From: Marivita sp. S6314
GTDB lineage: Bacteria > Pseudomonadota > Alphaproteobacteria > Rhodobacterales > Rhodobacteraceae
NCBI RefSeq assembly: GCF_023015985.1
Contig: NZ_JALKAO010000002.1
Location: 744,001 to 808,000 of the forward strand
Length of the DNA: 64,000 nucleotides
Reading direction: 5' to 3'
How positions within the stretch are numbered: the first letter of the stretch is position 1; every line of letters begins with the position of its first letter. This document shows positions 26,638 to 35,948 of this stretch, piece after piece. The position numbers were made by a program, and so were the translations under genes. A model generated the notes under the pieces. The model saw only the letters and a list, made by a program, of their open reading frames with translations, was not told the DNA's origin and did no database searches.

Positions 26638-27846
26638 TTAAGAGGCTTTCGGGATCACAAGGCCTGGCGCGAAAGGTTCGTCTGTCGCGGCCTGCCCTGC
26701 CCCGGTGCAATCATCCCGCCCGACACATGCAAAACGGGATTTGAGCAGCGCCTCGGCATATTCCTCTGACGCCACGCTGTCATGGACCACACCGCCCCCC
26801 ACGCTAAGCCGGGCTTGCCCGTCCGCGTCGCACACGACCGTGCGGATCGCGACGTTGAACTGCATCGCCCCGTTCGGCGCAATCCAGCCAATCGCGCCGC
26901 AATAGGGTCCGCGTTCCTCGGGTTCCAAGTCGCGCAGGATCTGCATCGCGCGGATCTTTGGCGCCCCGGTGATCGAACCGCAGGGGAACAGCCCTTCGAA
27001 GATGTCGAACAAGGTCACATCGGGCAGCAACCGCGCGACGATGCGGGATATCATCTGGTGCAGGGTCACATAGGTTTCGATCTTGAACAGATCGGGGACT
27101 TTGACGCTTCCGACCTCGGCCAGCTTGCTCAGGTCGTTGCGCATCAGATCGACGATCATCAGGTTTTCCGCGCGGTTCTTTTCAGAATTGCGCAGCCACG
27201 CGATCTGGGCGGCGTCCTCGTCCGGCGTGGCCCCGCGCGCGGCGGTGCCTTTCATCGGATGGGTTTCGATATGGCCCTGCGCATCCACCGCAAAGAACAG
27301 TTCGGGGGAACGCGACAACAAGGTCGGCCCGCCCAAATCCACAAACGCGCCGTATGGAACGGGCTGCCGGGCCAGCAGCGTGCGGTAAAGGTCCAGCGGC
27401 GTGCCGAAATAGCGGGCGGTCAGGGGAAAGGTCAGGTTCGCCTGATAGATGTCGCCTGCCGCGATGTAGTCCTGAACCTGCTGAAACGCGCGACTGTAGC
27501 GGGTTTCGTCCCAAACGGGCTGCAAATCGCCAAGCGCGGCAGGCTGGGCGGGCGGCGCGGCGCGGTTCGGTTCCGGCGCGCGGAAGACGCCGAACTGCAC
27601 AAGCGGCAGGGTCCGTTTGCCCGGAATGCGGTCGCGCAGTTTGTGCGAAAACACGTAACCCAGTTCATAGCTGGCATAGCCTGTCAGCCAATAGCCCCGC
27701 GCTTTGGCTTCTTCCATCGCGGCGAAGGCGGCCTCGACCTCTTGGGGGGTGTCGGCGCGGATCGTGTCGATGGGATCGGTGAACGAAGTACCGCCGGGGA
27801 TCGGCCCGGTATCAAAGATGACCTGACGGCCAGCAGCCCTGTCCAT
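26638..27846 (-). CDS. pabB: PabB, aminodeoxychorismate synthase component I
   Basis: A 402-residue chorismate-utilising enzyme that makes 4-amino-4-deoxychorismate for folate. The C-terminal two-thirds carry the signature blocks: AGDIYQANLTFPL, AENLMIVDLMRNDLSKLAEVGSV, IETYVTLHQMISRI and FPCGSITGAPKIRAM. Length and the missing Trp-feedback features favour PabB over TrpE. The start is the ATG at 27846 (a GTG at 27849 directly precedes it), five bases after the Dabb gene stop. No pabC follows immediately. Confidence 0.93.
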   Translation of the reverse strand: MDRAAGRQVIFDTGPIPGGTSFTDPIDTIRADTPQEVEAAFAAMEEAKARGYWLTGYASYELGYVFSHKLRDRIPGKRTLPLVQFGVFRAPEPNRAAPPAQPAALGDLQPVWDETRYSRAFQQVQDYIAAGDIYQANLTFPLTARYFGTPLDLYRTLLARQPVPYGAFVDLGGPTLLSRSPELFFAVDAQGHIETHPMKGTAARGATPDEDAAQIAWLRNSEKNRAENLMIVDLMRNDLSKLAEVGSVKVPDLFKIETYVTLHQMISRIVARLLPDVTLFDIFEGLFPCGSITGAPKIRAMQILRDLEPEERGPYCGAIGWIAPNGAMQFNVAIRTVVCDADGQARLSVGGGVVHDSVASEEYAEALLKSRFACVGRDDCTGAGQAATDEPFAPGLVIPKAS

Positions 27847-27851
27847 CACCG

Positions 27852-28145
27852 TCAGAAGTCCGCAGCGATGCGCATGTCCCGCAAGGGGCGTACGATGTCG
27901 ATGGCTTCGTGATAGATCGGATGCGATTTATAGGCCGTCAGGGCGGCATCGCTTGAAAACTCGGCATAAACGACGATGTCCACCTCGCCCGACAGTGGAT
28001 CGTTTCTGTTGTTCTTGCGCACCTCGAAATGATCCGAATGCGGGATGTTTCCGAGACGCTGCAACCCCTCCATGATGCGGGGCAGATCCGCCTTGTCCTT
28101 GGCACTGAAGAAAACGACATGTCGAATGTTCGGGCGGTCAGACAT
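27852..28145 (-). CDS. Dabb-family (stress-responsive alpha/beta-barrel) protein
   Basis: A 97-residue ferredoxin-like barrel protein: IRHVVFFSAKDKADLPRIMEGLQRLGNIP, a central VDIVVYAEFSSDAALTAYKSHPIYHEAIDIVRPL block that matches the Dabb family. Proteins of this type form dimers and range from plant stress proteins to small cyclases. Its role here is unknown; adjacency to pabB (5-base gap) implies co-transcription. Confidence 0.85.
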   Translation of the reverse strand: MSDRPNIRHVVFFSAKDKADLPRIMEGLQRLGNIPHSDHFEVRKNNRNDPLSGEVDIVVYAEFSSDAALTAYKSHPIYHEAIDIVRPLRDMRIAADF

Positions 28146-28166
28146 GGGGCATTCCTTTGCGATACG

Positions 28167-28213
28167 TGACGCTGCGTTCGGATCGCGGAGCCTTTAGCTG
28201 CAACGCAGCGTCA
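28167..28213. other. 12-bp perfect inverted repeat between priA and the Dabb gene
   Basis: TGACGCTGCGTT (28167-28178) and AACGCAGCGTCA (28202-28213) form a perfect 12-bp stem with a 23-base loop. It lies after the priA stop and before the Dabb start on the minus strand. There is no T-run, so it may be an operator or a structured leader rather than an intrinsic terminator. Confidence 0.5.
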
Positions 28214-28300
28214 GTTCCAGAGCAAACATGCGCCGCTGCACCGGGTGGGGGGTGCCAATCTGATCCTGCGCGGAATGGTGCCGGTGATCGGCCAGTAGTT

Positions 28301-30499
28301 TCAGTAAAAACTCTGCGGGTCGATATCGATGGCCATGCGCAATTCGCCCTTGAGCCTGAACGGCGCGACCCACGCGGCAAGCGCGGGTTGCAGCGGGGTG
28401 CCTTTGGGCGCTTTGACCAGCAGGCGCACGCGGTGGCGGCCCCGCACGCGGGCGATGGGTGCAGGCGCCGGGCCAAAGACCTGTGCCCCTGCGTGGCGCA
28501 ATGGCCCGTCATTGCGGGCCAGCGCGTTGCCAAGGTCGAACACCTCTTGCACATCCGTCGAGGACAGGATGATCCCGGCAAGACGACCATAGGGCGGCAC
28601 GCCTGCATGGCGGCGCTCATCCGCTTCGGCCGCCCAGAAACTATGTTCATCACCGGATAGGATCGACCGGATCACCGGGTGCTCGGGCTGAAAGGTTTGC
28701 AGCAGTGCTTGACCGGGTTTGTCGGCGCGACCGGCCCGGCCTGCGACCTGACGCATCAGTTGGAACGTGCGTTCGGCGGCGCGCAGGTCTGATCCTTGCA
28801 GGCCAAGGTCTGCGTCGATGACTCCGACCAGCGTCAGGAGCGGAAAGTTGTGCCCCTTGGCGACCAGTTGCGTACCGATGATCAGGTCCGCGCCACCGGA
28901 CGCGATGGTCTCGATCTCGGCCTTCAGCGCGCGGGCAGAGCCAAACATGTCCGACGACAGCACCGCTAGGCGGGCATCGGGGAACAGCGTCTGTGCCTCT
29001 TCGGCAAGGCGTTCGACACCGGGGCCAACGGCGGCAAGGCGGTCTTCGGCGTCGCAGCTTGGACAGACCGATGGCAGCGGTTTGGTTTCGCCGCATTGGT
29101 GGCAGACGAGGCGTTTCAGGAACCGATGTTCGACCATGCGCGCATCGCAGTGGTCGCAGCCGATCTGGTACCCGCAGGCGCGGCAGATGGTGACCGGGGC
29201 GTATCCACGGCGGTTGATGAACAGAAGCGACTGTTCCTTTTGGTCAAGGCGCTGCTGGACCGCGCGTTGCAGCGTCGGGCTGATCCAGCTTGATCCGGGA
29301 AGCTGCTCGGTCCGCATGTCGATGGCGCGCATGTCCGGCAGGATCGCGTCGCCGAAGCGGGAGGTGAGTTCGAGCCTGGCATATTTGCCGGACTCCGCGT
29401 TGGCCCATGTCTCCAGGCACGGCGTGGCCGAGGCGAGGATCACCTGCGCGTCGCAGATCGAGGCGCGCAGAACCGCCATGTCGCGGGCGTTGTAGAGCAC
29501 GCCGTCCTCTTGCTTGTAGGACGTGTCGTGTTCCTCATCGACGACAATGAGGCCAAGATCGCGGAAGGGCAGGAATAGCGAAGAGCGCGCGCCGACGACC
29601 AATTGCGCGTTGCCCTGCCCCACCATCTTCCACACGCGGCGGCGTTCGGTGACAGTCACGCCCGAGTGCCATTCAGCGGGTTGCGCGCCGAACCGGGCTT
29701 CGACGCGGGTGAGGAATTCGGCGGTCAGCGCAATTTCGGGAAGAAGCACCAGCGCCTGTCGGCCTTGGGACAGACATTCTGCAACCGCTTCGAGATACAC
29801 CTCGGTCTTGCCCGACCCGGTGACGCCTTTGAGAAGCGTCGTGCCATAGCGGCGCGAAGCGATGGCGGCGCGGAGTTGGGTGGAGGCGGTGGCCTGATCG
29901 TTGGTCAGGTCCTTGCTGGGATAGCTCGGATCGAGCACCGGAAAGGCCGTGTCGCGGGGGCTGTCCTCCTCGCGCACCGCGCCAAGTTTGGCGAGGCCTT
30001 TGACAACCGAGGTGGTGACACCTGCGGCTTCGGCCAGTTCCCTGAGCGTGAGGGACAACCCACCCATGTCGCGCAGCGCGTCCAGAACGCGGGTGCGGGC
30101 GTCGGTCATGCGGTCGGGCGTTGTGTCCCCCAGACGGTAGATCTTGCGCATCGACGGCGGATCACCCAGCCCCGGCGCGCGGGTGGCCAGCCGCAGCATG
30201 GCGGTCAGGGGGGTCAGCGTGTACGCGCCGGCCTTTTCAAGGAACGTCCGCAGTTCGTCCCGCATGGGTGCCGCGTCGAGCACGCGAATGACAGAGCGCA
30301 CCTTGGAGATATCATAGTCGCCCTGCCCGGTGCCCCAGACAACACCCAGAACTTTGCGTGGCCCAAGCGGCACTTCGACAAAGGCACCCAGATGGCACCC
30401 GCCCTCGGGCGCGCGGTAATCCAGCACGCGATCCAGCGGTTGCGTGGTGAGCACGCCAATCAGCGCGCCTTCGTCGAAATAGCTGGGTGTTAGCGCCAT
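28301..30499 (-). CDS. priA: PriA, primosomal replication restart helicase
   Basis: A 732-residue 3'-5' DNA helicase that restarts collapsed replication forks. Walker A GVTGSGKTEVYLEA is near residue 235 and the DEEH box VVDEEHDTSYKQ near 330. An eight-cysteine zinc-binding insertion follows (CRACGYQIGCDHCD ... CHQCG ... CPSC). RFQLMRQVAGRAGRADKPGQ-type motif VI (TFQLMRQVAGRAGRA) closes the helicase core. The ATG at 30499 begins MALTPSYF; the longer upstream frame would run into the divergent fsa promoter. Confidence 0.97.
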   Translation of the reverse strand: MALTPSYFDEGALIGVLTTQPLDRVLDYRAPEGGCHLGAFVEVPLGPRKVLGVVWGTGQGDYDISKVRSVIRVLDAAPMRDELRTFLEKAGAYTLTPLTAMLRLATRAPGLGDPPSMRKIYRLGDTTPDRMTDARTRVLDALRDMGGLSLTLRELAEAAGVTTSVVKGLAKLGAVREEDSPRDTAFPVLDPSYPSKDLTNDQATASTQLRAAIASRRYGTTLLKGVTGSGKTEVYLEAVAECLSQGRQALVLLPEIALTAEFLTRVEARFGAQPAEWHSGVTVTERRRVWKMVGQGNAQLVVGARSSLFLPFRDLGLIVVDEEHDTSYKQEDGVLYNARDMAVLRASICDAQVILASATPCLETWANAESGKYARLELTSRFGDAILPDMRAIDMRTEQLPGSSWISPTLQRAVQQRLDQKEQSLLFINRRGYAPVTICRACGYQIGCDHCDARMVEHRFLKRLVCHQCGETKPLPSVCPSCDAEDRLAAVGPGVERLAEEAQTLFPDARLAVLSSDMFGSARALKAEIETIASGGADLIIGTQLVAKGHNFPLLTLVGVIDADLGLQGSDLRAAERTFQLMRQVAGRAGRADKPGQALLQTFQPEHPVIRSILSGDEHSFWAAEADERRHAGVPPYGRLAGIILSSTDVQEVFDLGNALARNDGPLRHAGAQVFGPAPAPIARVRGRHRVRLLVKAPKGTPLQPALAAWVAPFRLKGELRMAIDIDPQSFY

Positions 30500-30577
30500 C
30501 GGTTCAGGGTTTCCGTCCTCGTTGCACTGGGGTAAAGCCCACGATAGGAAAGGCCAACCCATCGGAGGACCGCGCCC

Positions 30578-31231
30578 ATGAAATTCTTTGTCGATACCGC
30601 AGAAATTGATGCCATCGCTGAGCTGAACGACCTTGGCATGGTCGACGGCGTCACAACAAACCCCTCTCTGATCAAGAAATCGGGGCGCGACATTCTGGAA
30701 GTCACAAAGGAGATCTGTGACTTGGTGGACGGCCCGGTATCCGCAGAAGTGGTGGCGCTCAAGTCAGACGACATGATCGCCGAAGGCCGCAAACTGGCCG
30801 AGATTGCCGAGAACATCGCGGTGAAGGTGCCGCTGACCTGGGACGGCCTGAAAGCGTGCAAGACGCTGACAGACGAGGGTAAGATGGTGAACGTGACGCT
30901 GTGCTTCTCGGCCAACCAGGCACTTCTGGCGGCCAAGGCGGGGGCGACGTTTATTTCCCCGTTCATCGGGCGGTTGGACGATCTGAACATGGATGGCCTC
31001 GACCTGATCGCGGATATTCGTGAAATTTACGACAACTACGGGTTTGAGACGAACATCCTTGCCGCGTCGATCCGCACCGCCAACCATATGAGCGAATGTG
31101 CGAAGATCGGCGCGGATGTGGCAACGGCGCCGCCTGCGGTGATCAAGGCGATGGCAAGCCACGTGCTGACCGACAAGGGTCTGGACCAGTTCGTGAAAGA
31201 CGCTGAAGCGGCGAACATCAAGATCGTCTGA
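30578..31231 (+). CDS. fsa: Fructose-6-phosphate aldolase / small transaldolase (TalC/Fsa type)
   Basis: A 217-residue beta/alpha-barrel of the short transaldolase class. N-terminal [36 protein letters not shown] is diagnostic, and the Schiff-base lysine lies in [12 protein letters not shown] (Lys about residue 86). [27 protein letters not shown] completes the site. Enzymes of this subfamily act as transaldolase or cleave fructose 6-phosphate. Divergent from priA, with GGAGG before the ATG; two TTCGAA palindromes follow the stop. Confidence 0.93.
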   Translation: MKFFVDTAEIDAIAELNDLGMVDGVTTNPSLIKKSGRDILEVTKEICDLVDGPVSAEVVALKSDDMIAEGRKLAEIAENIAVKVPLTWDGLKACKTLTDEGKMVNVTLCFSANQALLAAKAGATFISPFIGRLDDLNMDGLDLIADIREIYDNYGFETNILAASIRTANHMSECAKIGADVATAPPAVIKAMASHVLTDKGLDQFVKDAEAANIKIV

Positions 31232-31244
31232 TCCCGGGTGCACA

Positions 31245-31264
31245 AAGCGATTTCGAAATCGCTT
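31245..31264. repeat. TTCGAA-centred palindrome, copy 1
   Basis: A perfect 20-bp palindrome, AAGCGATTTCGAAATCGCTT, 14 bases after the fsa stop. One of six such TTCGAA-centred palindromes in the window. No T-run follows, so it is not a classical terminator. Confidence 0.75.
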
Positions 31265-31265
31265 G

Positions 31266-31289
31266 GGACCGCTTTTCGAAAAGCGGTCC
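31266..31289. repeat. TTCGAA-centred palindrome, copy 2
   Basis: A perfect 24-bp palindrome with core CGCTTTTCGAAAAGCG flanked by GGAC and GTCC, one base after copy 1. The pair forms two back-to-back hairpins between fsa and the DUF484 gene. Confidence 0.75.
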
Positions 31290-31386
31290 TGCGCTTCTGC
31301 CACAGTTTTGACCGGGTCCGAAAAAACGACGCGCATTTCCGGCAAAGCGCTGGTAGTGTGCCGAAAAATAATGTGACGAGGATGGC

Positions 31387-32091
31387 ATGAGCAGCCCCCG
31401 TATCGATGACGAGTTGCGCGAATCAATCATGACGCGCCCCGATGTGATTCTTGAGGATCAGGACCTGATGCGCGCCCTGATCGCCGCCAATGAGCGTGCG
31501 ATGGGCGGCAATATCGTGGACCTGCGCGGCATTGCGATGGACCGGCTGGAAGCCCGGCTGGACCGGTTGGAAGACACCCATCGGTCGGTGATCGCGGCGG
31601 CCTATGAAAACCTTGCCGGCACCAACCAGGTGCATCGCGCGATCCTGCGCCTGATGGATCCGGTCGAGTTTGAACCGTTCCTGAAGGATCTTGGTGGCGA
31701 CGTCGCCGATATCCTGCGGGTGGATGTGATCAAGCTGGTGCTGGAATCGGTGCAGAATGACGAAGACCCCGCGATCAAACGCTTGGGGTCGGTCCTGTCT
31801 GTGGCGGCACCGGGGTTCATTGATGACTACCTCATTGGCGGACGGGACGCGCCGGTGCGGCAGGTCACATTGCGCCAGATCGACACCGGTTCGCGCGATA
31901 TCTATGGCGAAAAAGCTGACTGGATCCGGTCAGAGGCCTGTCTGAAGCTGGATTTCGGCCCCGGGCGTTTGCCGGGGCTGCTGGTGATGGGGGCAGAAGA
32001 CCCGCATCAGTTCACGCCGCAGCAGGGGACGGATTTGCTGACCTTCTTCACCGGGGTGTTCGAGCGTCAGATGCGGCGCTGGTTGTCGTGA
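31387..32091 (+). CDS. DUF484-family protein (YigA-like)
   Basis: A 234-residue GAF-like protein of the DUF484 family (DVILEDQDLMRALIAANERAMGGNIVDLRGIAMDRLEARLDRLE at the N-terminus). In many proteobacteria this gene directly precedes xerC, as here, where it overlaps xerC by four bases (GTGA). Its biochemical role is unknown; the conserved link suggests involvement with chromosome dimer resolution. Confidence 0.9.
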   Translation: MSSPRIDDELRESIMTRPDVILEDQDLMRALIAANERAMGGNIVDLRGIAMDRLEARLDRLEDTHRSVIAAAYENLAGTNQVHRAILRLMDPVEFEPFLKDLGGDVADILRVDVIKLVLESVQNDEDPAIKRLGSVLSVAAPGFIDDYLIGGRDAPVRQVTLRQIDTGSRDIYGEKADWIRSEACLKLDFGPGRLPGLLVMGAEDPHQFTPQQGTDLLTFFTGVFERQMRRWLS

Positions 32092-33014
32092 GCCTGACCC
32101 TGTCTCCTGCCGCGCGCGACGCGCTGGAGGCATGGCTCGCATCCAGTCGGGCCCTGAATGGCACCGCAGAAAACACGCTGACCGCCTACCGCACGGACGT
32201 GGTCGATTTCATTGCCTTCATGACCGAATACAAGGCCGAACCGCAGGGTTTGGCCCCGCTGGCGCGCATCACGGTGCCGGACATGCGCGCCTGGATGGCG
32301 CAAACCCGGACGGGTGGGGCTGGCGCACGATCGCTGGCGCGCAAACTCTCTGCAGTGAAATCCTTTTACCGCTGGCTGTCCGAGCGCGAGGGGTTTGAAC
32401 CCACCGCCGTTCTGTCGACCCGCGCGCCGAAATTCGAAAAGAAGCTGCCGCGCCCGCTGAACGAAGACGCCGCGCGCGCGATGATCGAGACCGTGGGAAC
32501 GCAATCCCAGAAGGGATGGGTCGGCGCCCGCGATATGGCGGTTGTCACGCTGCTTTACGGTTGCGGCTTGCGGATCTCCGAAGCGCTCGGTCTGCTCGGG
32601 CGCGACCTGCCGTTGGGCGAGGCGATGCGCATCATTGGCAAGGGCGGAAAGGAACGGGTTGTGCCGGTCCTGCCGGTCGCACGCGAGGCGGTTCAGCGCT
32701 ATGTCGCGCTCTGCCCGTTCGACATGGAGCCCGACGCGTCGGTCTTTCGTGGCGTGCGCGGTGGGGCCTTGAATGCGCGGCTGGTGCAGAAGGTGACGGA
32801 ACAGGCGCGGCTGCAGCTGGGTCTGCCCGCAACGGCAACACCGCATGCCATGCGGCACAGCTTTGCCACCCATTTGTTGTCGGCGGGCGGCGATTTGCGG
32901 GCCATTCAGGAATTGCTGGGCCATGCCTCCCTGTCGACCACGCAGGCCTATACCTCGGTTGATACGGTCCACCTGATGAAGGTCTACGAGGCGTCGCATC
33001 CCAAGGCGGGATGA
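32088..33014 (+). CDS. xerC: XerC, tyrosine recombinase for chromosome dimer resolution
   Basis: A 308-residue tyrosine recombinase with an N-terminal SAM-like core-binding domain (ENTLTAYRTDVVDFIAFM) and a C-terminal catalytic domain. The catalytic set is visible: Arg in GCGLRISEALGL, Lys in GKGGKERVVPV, HAMRHSF (His and Arg), LLGHASLSTTQ (His) and the nucleophile Tyr in AYTSVD. XerC acts with XerD at dif near division. The GTG start overlaps DUF484. Confidence 0.96.
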   Translation: MSLTLSPAARDALEAWLASSRALNGTAENTLTAYRTDVVDFIAFMTEYKAEPQGLAPLARITVPDMRAWMAQTRTGGAGARSLARKLSAVKSFYRWLSEREGFEPTAVLSTRAPKFEKKLPRPLNEDAARAMIETVGTQSQKGWVGARDMAVVTLLYGCGLRISEALGLLGRDLPLGEAMRIIGKGGKERVVPVLPVAREAVQRYVALCPFDMEPDASVFRGVRGGALNARLVQKVTEQARLQLGLPATATPHAMRHSFATHLLSAGGDLRAIQELLGHASLSTTQAYTSVDTVHLMKVYEASHPKAG

Positions 33015-33097
33015 ATGTTCGGGTACAATAAAGCGCGGGACAATTGCGCCGCGTCATGCATCTTGGCCCGGACCATGCCCAGGACACGAGCCCGCAT

Positions 33098-33718
33098 ATG
33101 CACCCGAACCCGAGTTTTCACAGCACGGACCACGCCAAGGACATCGCCTTCGTGCGCGATCGCGCCTTTGGCACATTGGTGATCAATGCCGACCCGGTGC
33201 CGCATGTCGCACATGTGCCGGTGCTCTTGTCCGAAGACGGGGCAGAAGTGCTGATCCATCTTGTCCGGTCGAACCCGATTGCGCGGGCTCTGACAACGCC
33301 CTGCCCGGCGCGGATCGCCGTGATGGGACCGGATGGGTATATCTCTCCGGACTGGTACGGCGTTGCGGATCAGGTGCCGACCTGGAACTACGTTGCGGTA
33401 CAACTGACCGGAACGCTGGAGCGCTTGCCACAGGACGAGATGCGGCATGTGCTGGACACGCAATCGGCGTTTTACGAGACGCGACTGGCCCCCAAGACGC
33501 CATGGAGTCCGGACAAGATGACGCCCGAGGTGCTGGACCGGATGATGCGGATGATCGTGCCCTGCCGGATGCAGGTGCACGACATCGCCGCGACGTGGAA
33601 ACTGGGGCAGAACAAGGATGAGGCCGCGCGGTTGGGGGCAGCCGACGCGCTGACGACCGGGATTGGCACCGGGCTGCAGGCGCTCTCTGCACTGATGACA
33701 GACCCTCCCCGTTTGTAG
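33098..33718 (+). CDS. PaiB-like FMN-binding protein
   Basis: A 206-residue flavin-binding split-barrel protein of the PaiB family. Start MHPNPSFHSTDHAKDIAFVRDRAFGTLV and the PDWYGVADQVPTWNYVAVQLTG block match the family; VPCRMQVHDIAATWKLGQNK is the typical C-terminal segment. The ATG at 33098 is chosen by alignment with the family N-terminus, although in-frame starts at 33044 and 33056 exist. Some members are described as negative regulators of protease or sporulation genes; the function here is uncertain. Confidence 0.86.
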   Translation: MHPNPSFHSTDHAKDIAFVRDRAFGTLVINADPVPHVAHVPVLLSEDGAEVLIHLVRSNPIARALTTPCPARIAVMGPDGYISPDWYGVADQVPTWNYVAVQLTGTLERLPQDEMRHVLDTQSAFYETRLAPKTPWSPDKMTPEVLDRMMRMIVPCRMQVHDIAATWKLGQNKDEAARLGAADALTTGIGTGLQALSALMTDPPRL

Positions 33719-33722
33719 GCGG

Positions 33723-33765
33723 GTCTTTCCGGCGACGGAAAGACAAGGATGCGTCGACGCATCCT
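33723..33765. repeat. Double-hairpin element, copy 2
   Basis: Stems GTCTTTCCG/CGGAAAGAC (33723-33731 with 33736-33744, loop GCGA) and AGGATGCG/CGCATCCT (33746-33753 with 33758-33765, loop TCGA), starting 4 bases after the PaiB-like stop. It has the same two-stem plan as 18831-18874, with stem bases changed in compensating pairs. Confidence 0.75.
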
Positions 33766-33828
33766 GCGCTTTGCAATCCGCGTGTCGCGGGCTTAGCTAT
33801 ACATTGTGCCATATCGAAAGGTCTCATC

Positions 33829-34446
33829 ATGCAATTGTTGCGCGCCGGTCCGTCGCCCTTTGTTCGCAAGGTGCTGGTCACCCTGCACGAAACCAACCAG
33901 TTCGACGATGTGGAGCAAGTGGATGTCACGGCGTCTCCGCTTGAGCCGGATTCAAAGCTGATTGCGGCCAACCCGATGGGCAAGATCCCGGCGCTGATCC
34001 GGCCGGACGGGCCGACCTTGTATGACAGCCGGGTCATTTGCCGGTTTCTGGACGACCGGGCGGATGCCGGCCTCTATCCGGAACGGCGGCGCTGGGACAC
34101 GCTGACGCTGGAGGCCACCGCCGACGGGATCATGGAAGCCGCCGTTCTGGTGATCTACGAGATGCGCTTCCGCCCCGAAGAGTTCGTCTACGAGCCATGG
34201 ATGGAAGGCCAGTGGGGCAAGGTGTCCCGCGCGCTGGATGCGTTGAACACGCGCTGGATGAGCCATCTGAACGGCAAGATGGATATGGGCCATATCGCGA
34301 TTGGCTGCGCCTTGGGGTATCTTGATTTCCGGCATGATGCGCGGTCCTGGCGCACCGGGCGCGATGCCCTGGCGGCATGGTATGACGGGTTTTCAAAGCG
34401 CGACAGCATGGTCGCAACGGTGCCCGCCGATCCCGCACCCGCCTAA
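33829..34446 (+). CDS. Glutathione S-transferase family protein
   Basis: A 205-residue GST with a thioredoxin-like N-terminal domain (MQLLRAGPSPFVRKVLVTLHE, then NPMGKIPALIRPDGPTLYDSRVICRFLD, where the SR pair contacts the glutathione gamma-glutamyl group) and an all-helical C-terminal domain. The SPF motif near residue 9 is typical of bacterial GSTs that use Ser or nearby residues. AAAGG precedes the ATG. Substrate unknown. Confidence 0.92.
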   Translation: MQLLRAGPSPFVRKVLVTLHETNQFDDVEQVDVTASPLEPDSKLIAANPMGKIPALIRPDGPTLYDSRVICRFLDDRADAGLYPERRRWDTLTLEATADGIMEAAVLVIYEMRFRPEEFVYEPWMEGQWGKVSRALDALNTRWMSHLNGKMDMGHIAIGCALGYLDFRHDARSWRTGRDALAAWYDGFSKRDSMVATVPADPAPA

Positions 34447-34539
34447 GCGCGGGACGGTGCGTCGCAAGGGCGGCCTCTACTTGCGCCCCCGCGTGCATCG
34501 GTTTACCGACACGCAACTTTGTCAAAGGATGAGACCGCA

Positions 34540-35202
34540 ATGCGGATGACCGACACGTTTATCAAACCGATGCATCCCGAGGGCCGCAAGTTCGTCGCGA
34601 TCTTCGCCGCCATCACGCTTGTGCTGTTTGCCATCGAAGATGTTCTGGGCTGGATCGGTGTCGGCCTGACAGTGTGGTGCTACTACTTCTTTCGTGATCC
34701 CGAACGGGTCACACCGGATGCACCGGGCTTGGTAATCAGCCCGGCTGACGGGATTGTGTCGCTGATCGAACCTGCGGTTCCGCCGCGCGAGCTTGGCTTG
34801 CCAGAGGCGCCCTTGACCCGTGTGAGCGTGTTCATGTCGGTGTTCAACTGTCACGTGAACCGCGCGCCGGTGGCCGGGAAGATCGAGAAGATTGCCTATA
34901 AACCCGGAAAGTTCCTAAACGCCTCGCTGGACAAGGCAAGCGAGGACAACGAGCGCAATTCGCTGGTGATCCGGATGGAGGATGACCGCATTCTCACCGT
35001 GACGCAGATCGCGGGCCTTGTGGCGCGGCGCATCGTCAGTTTCACACAGGAAGGCGCCGTTCTCGACCGGGGTGAGCGGTTTGGCCTGATCCGGTTCGGA
35101 TCGCGGCTGGATATCTATCTGCCCGACGGTGTCGCGCCGTCGGTGAAGATCGGCCAGACAATGATCGCCGGGGAAACGATCATCGCGGATCTGACCAAAT
35201 GA
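34540..35202 (+). CDS. psd: Psd, phosphatidylserine decarboxylase proenzyme (short form)
   Basis: A 220-residue membrane-associated enzyme converting phosphatidylserine to phosphatidylethanolamine. It is the short archaeal/alphaproteobacterial form. Self-cleavage occurs between Gly187 and Ser188 in RFGSRLD, generating the pyruvoyl group. [15 protein letters not shown] (His105) and the N-terminal hydrophobic segments are typical. The ATG at 34540 has AAAGGATGAG upstream. It overlaps pssA (ATGA); the pair makes PE from CDP-diacylglycerol and serine. Confidence 0.96.
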   Translation: MRMTDTFIKPMHPEGRKFVAIFAAITLVLFAIEDVLGWIGVGLTVWCYYFFRDPERVTPDAPGLVISPADGIVSLIEPAVPPRELGLPEAPLTRVSVFMSVFNCHVNRAPVAGKIEKIAYKPGKFLNASLDKASEDNERNSLVIRMEDDRILTVTQIAGLVARRIVSFTQEGAVLDRGERFGLIRFGSRLDIYLPDGVAPSVKIGQTMIAGETIIADLTK

Positions 35203-35948
35203 GCAAGGAAAGCGGCGATAAGCTGACGCTGGTCCAGCTGTTGCCCAACATGCTGACCATCACGGCGATTGTGGCCGGGTTGACGGCGATCCGGTTCGGG
35301 TTGCAGGGCAATTATGAACTGGCGGTGCAGCTGATCCTGCTGGCCGCCATTCTGGATGGGCTGGACGGGCGGTTGGCCCGTGCGCTGGGCAGTGACAGCA
35401 AGATGGGCGCAGAGCTTGATTCGCTGGCCGATTTTCTGAATTTCGGCGTGGCCCCGGGTATGCTGCTTTATGTCTGGGCGCTGGATGACACGCGGCAGTT
35501 GGGGTGGCTGGCGGTGCTGGTCTATGCCGTTTGCGCCGTGACACGTCTGGCCCGGTTCAACGTGGCCCGAAAGGCCGAAAATGGCTCGGCCGAAAACGCG
35601 TATTTCATGGGCATCCCGTCCCCCGCAGGGGCGATTCTGGTCATGTTGCCGATGTACGCGTCCTTTGCCTTTGACAGCGAACAGATCCTGCCGGACGTGC
35701 TTCTGTCGATCTATATCGCGGTGATCGGGTTCCTGATGATCGGACGCTTCCCGGTGTGGTCCTTCAAAACCACGCGCATCAGCCAGCGGCGGGTCAAGGT
35801 GTTCCTTGTCGCCTTTGCCGCCGTGGGGGCCGCGATTGCGATTTATACCTGGGTGGCGCTGGTGGTGCTGAGCCTGATCTACATCTCGGCCGTGATCTGG
35901 ATGTTGCCCAGCTCGCGCCGGGCATTGGCCAAGGACCGGGAAACCTAA
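35199..35948 (+). CDS. pssA: PssA, CDP-diacylglycerol-serine O-phosphatidyltransferase
   Basis: A 249-residue polytopic membrane enzyme. The CDP-alcohol phosphatidyltransferase motif D-G-x2-A-R-x8-G-x3-D-x3-D is present in the form [23 protein letters not shown]. It produces the substrate of Psd and overlaps the psd stop by four bases. The stop codon overlaps the convergent LpxQ-like gene by three bases. Confidence 0.96.
   Translation: MSKESGDKLTLVQLLPNMLTITAIVAGLTAIRFGLQGNYELAVQLILLAAILDGLDGRLARALGSDSKMGAELDSLADFLNFGVAPGMLLYVWALDDTRQLGWLAVLVYAVCAVTRLARFNVARKAENGSAENAYFMGIPSPAGAILVMLPMYASFAFDSEQILPDVLLSIYIAVIGFLMIGRFPVWSFKTTRISQRRVKVFLVAFAAVGAAIAIYTWVALVVLSLIYISAVIWMLPSSRRALAKDRET

Noticed and set aside
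32088-33014. Phage-type integrase
   Set aside because: The DUF484 partner, its four-base overlap and the sequence identify XerC, a chromosomal housekeeping recombinase.
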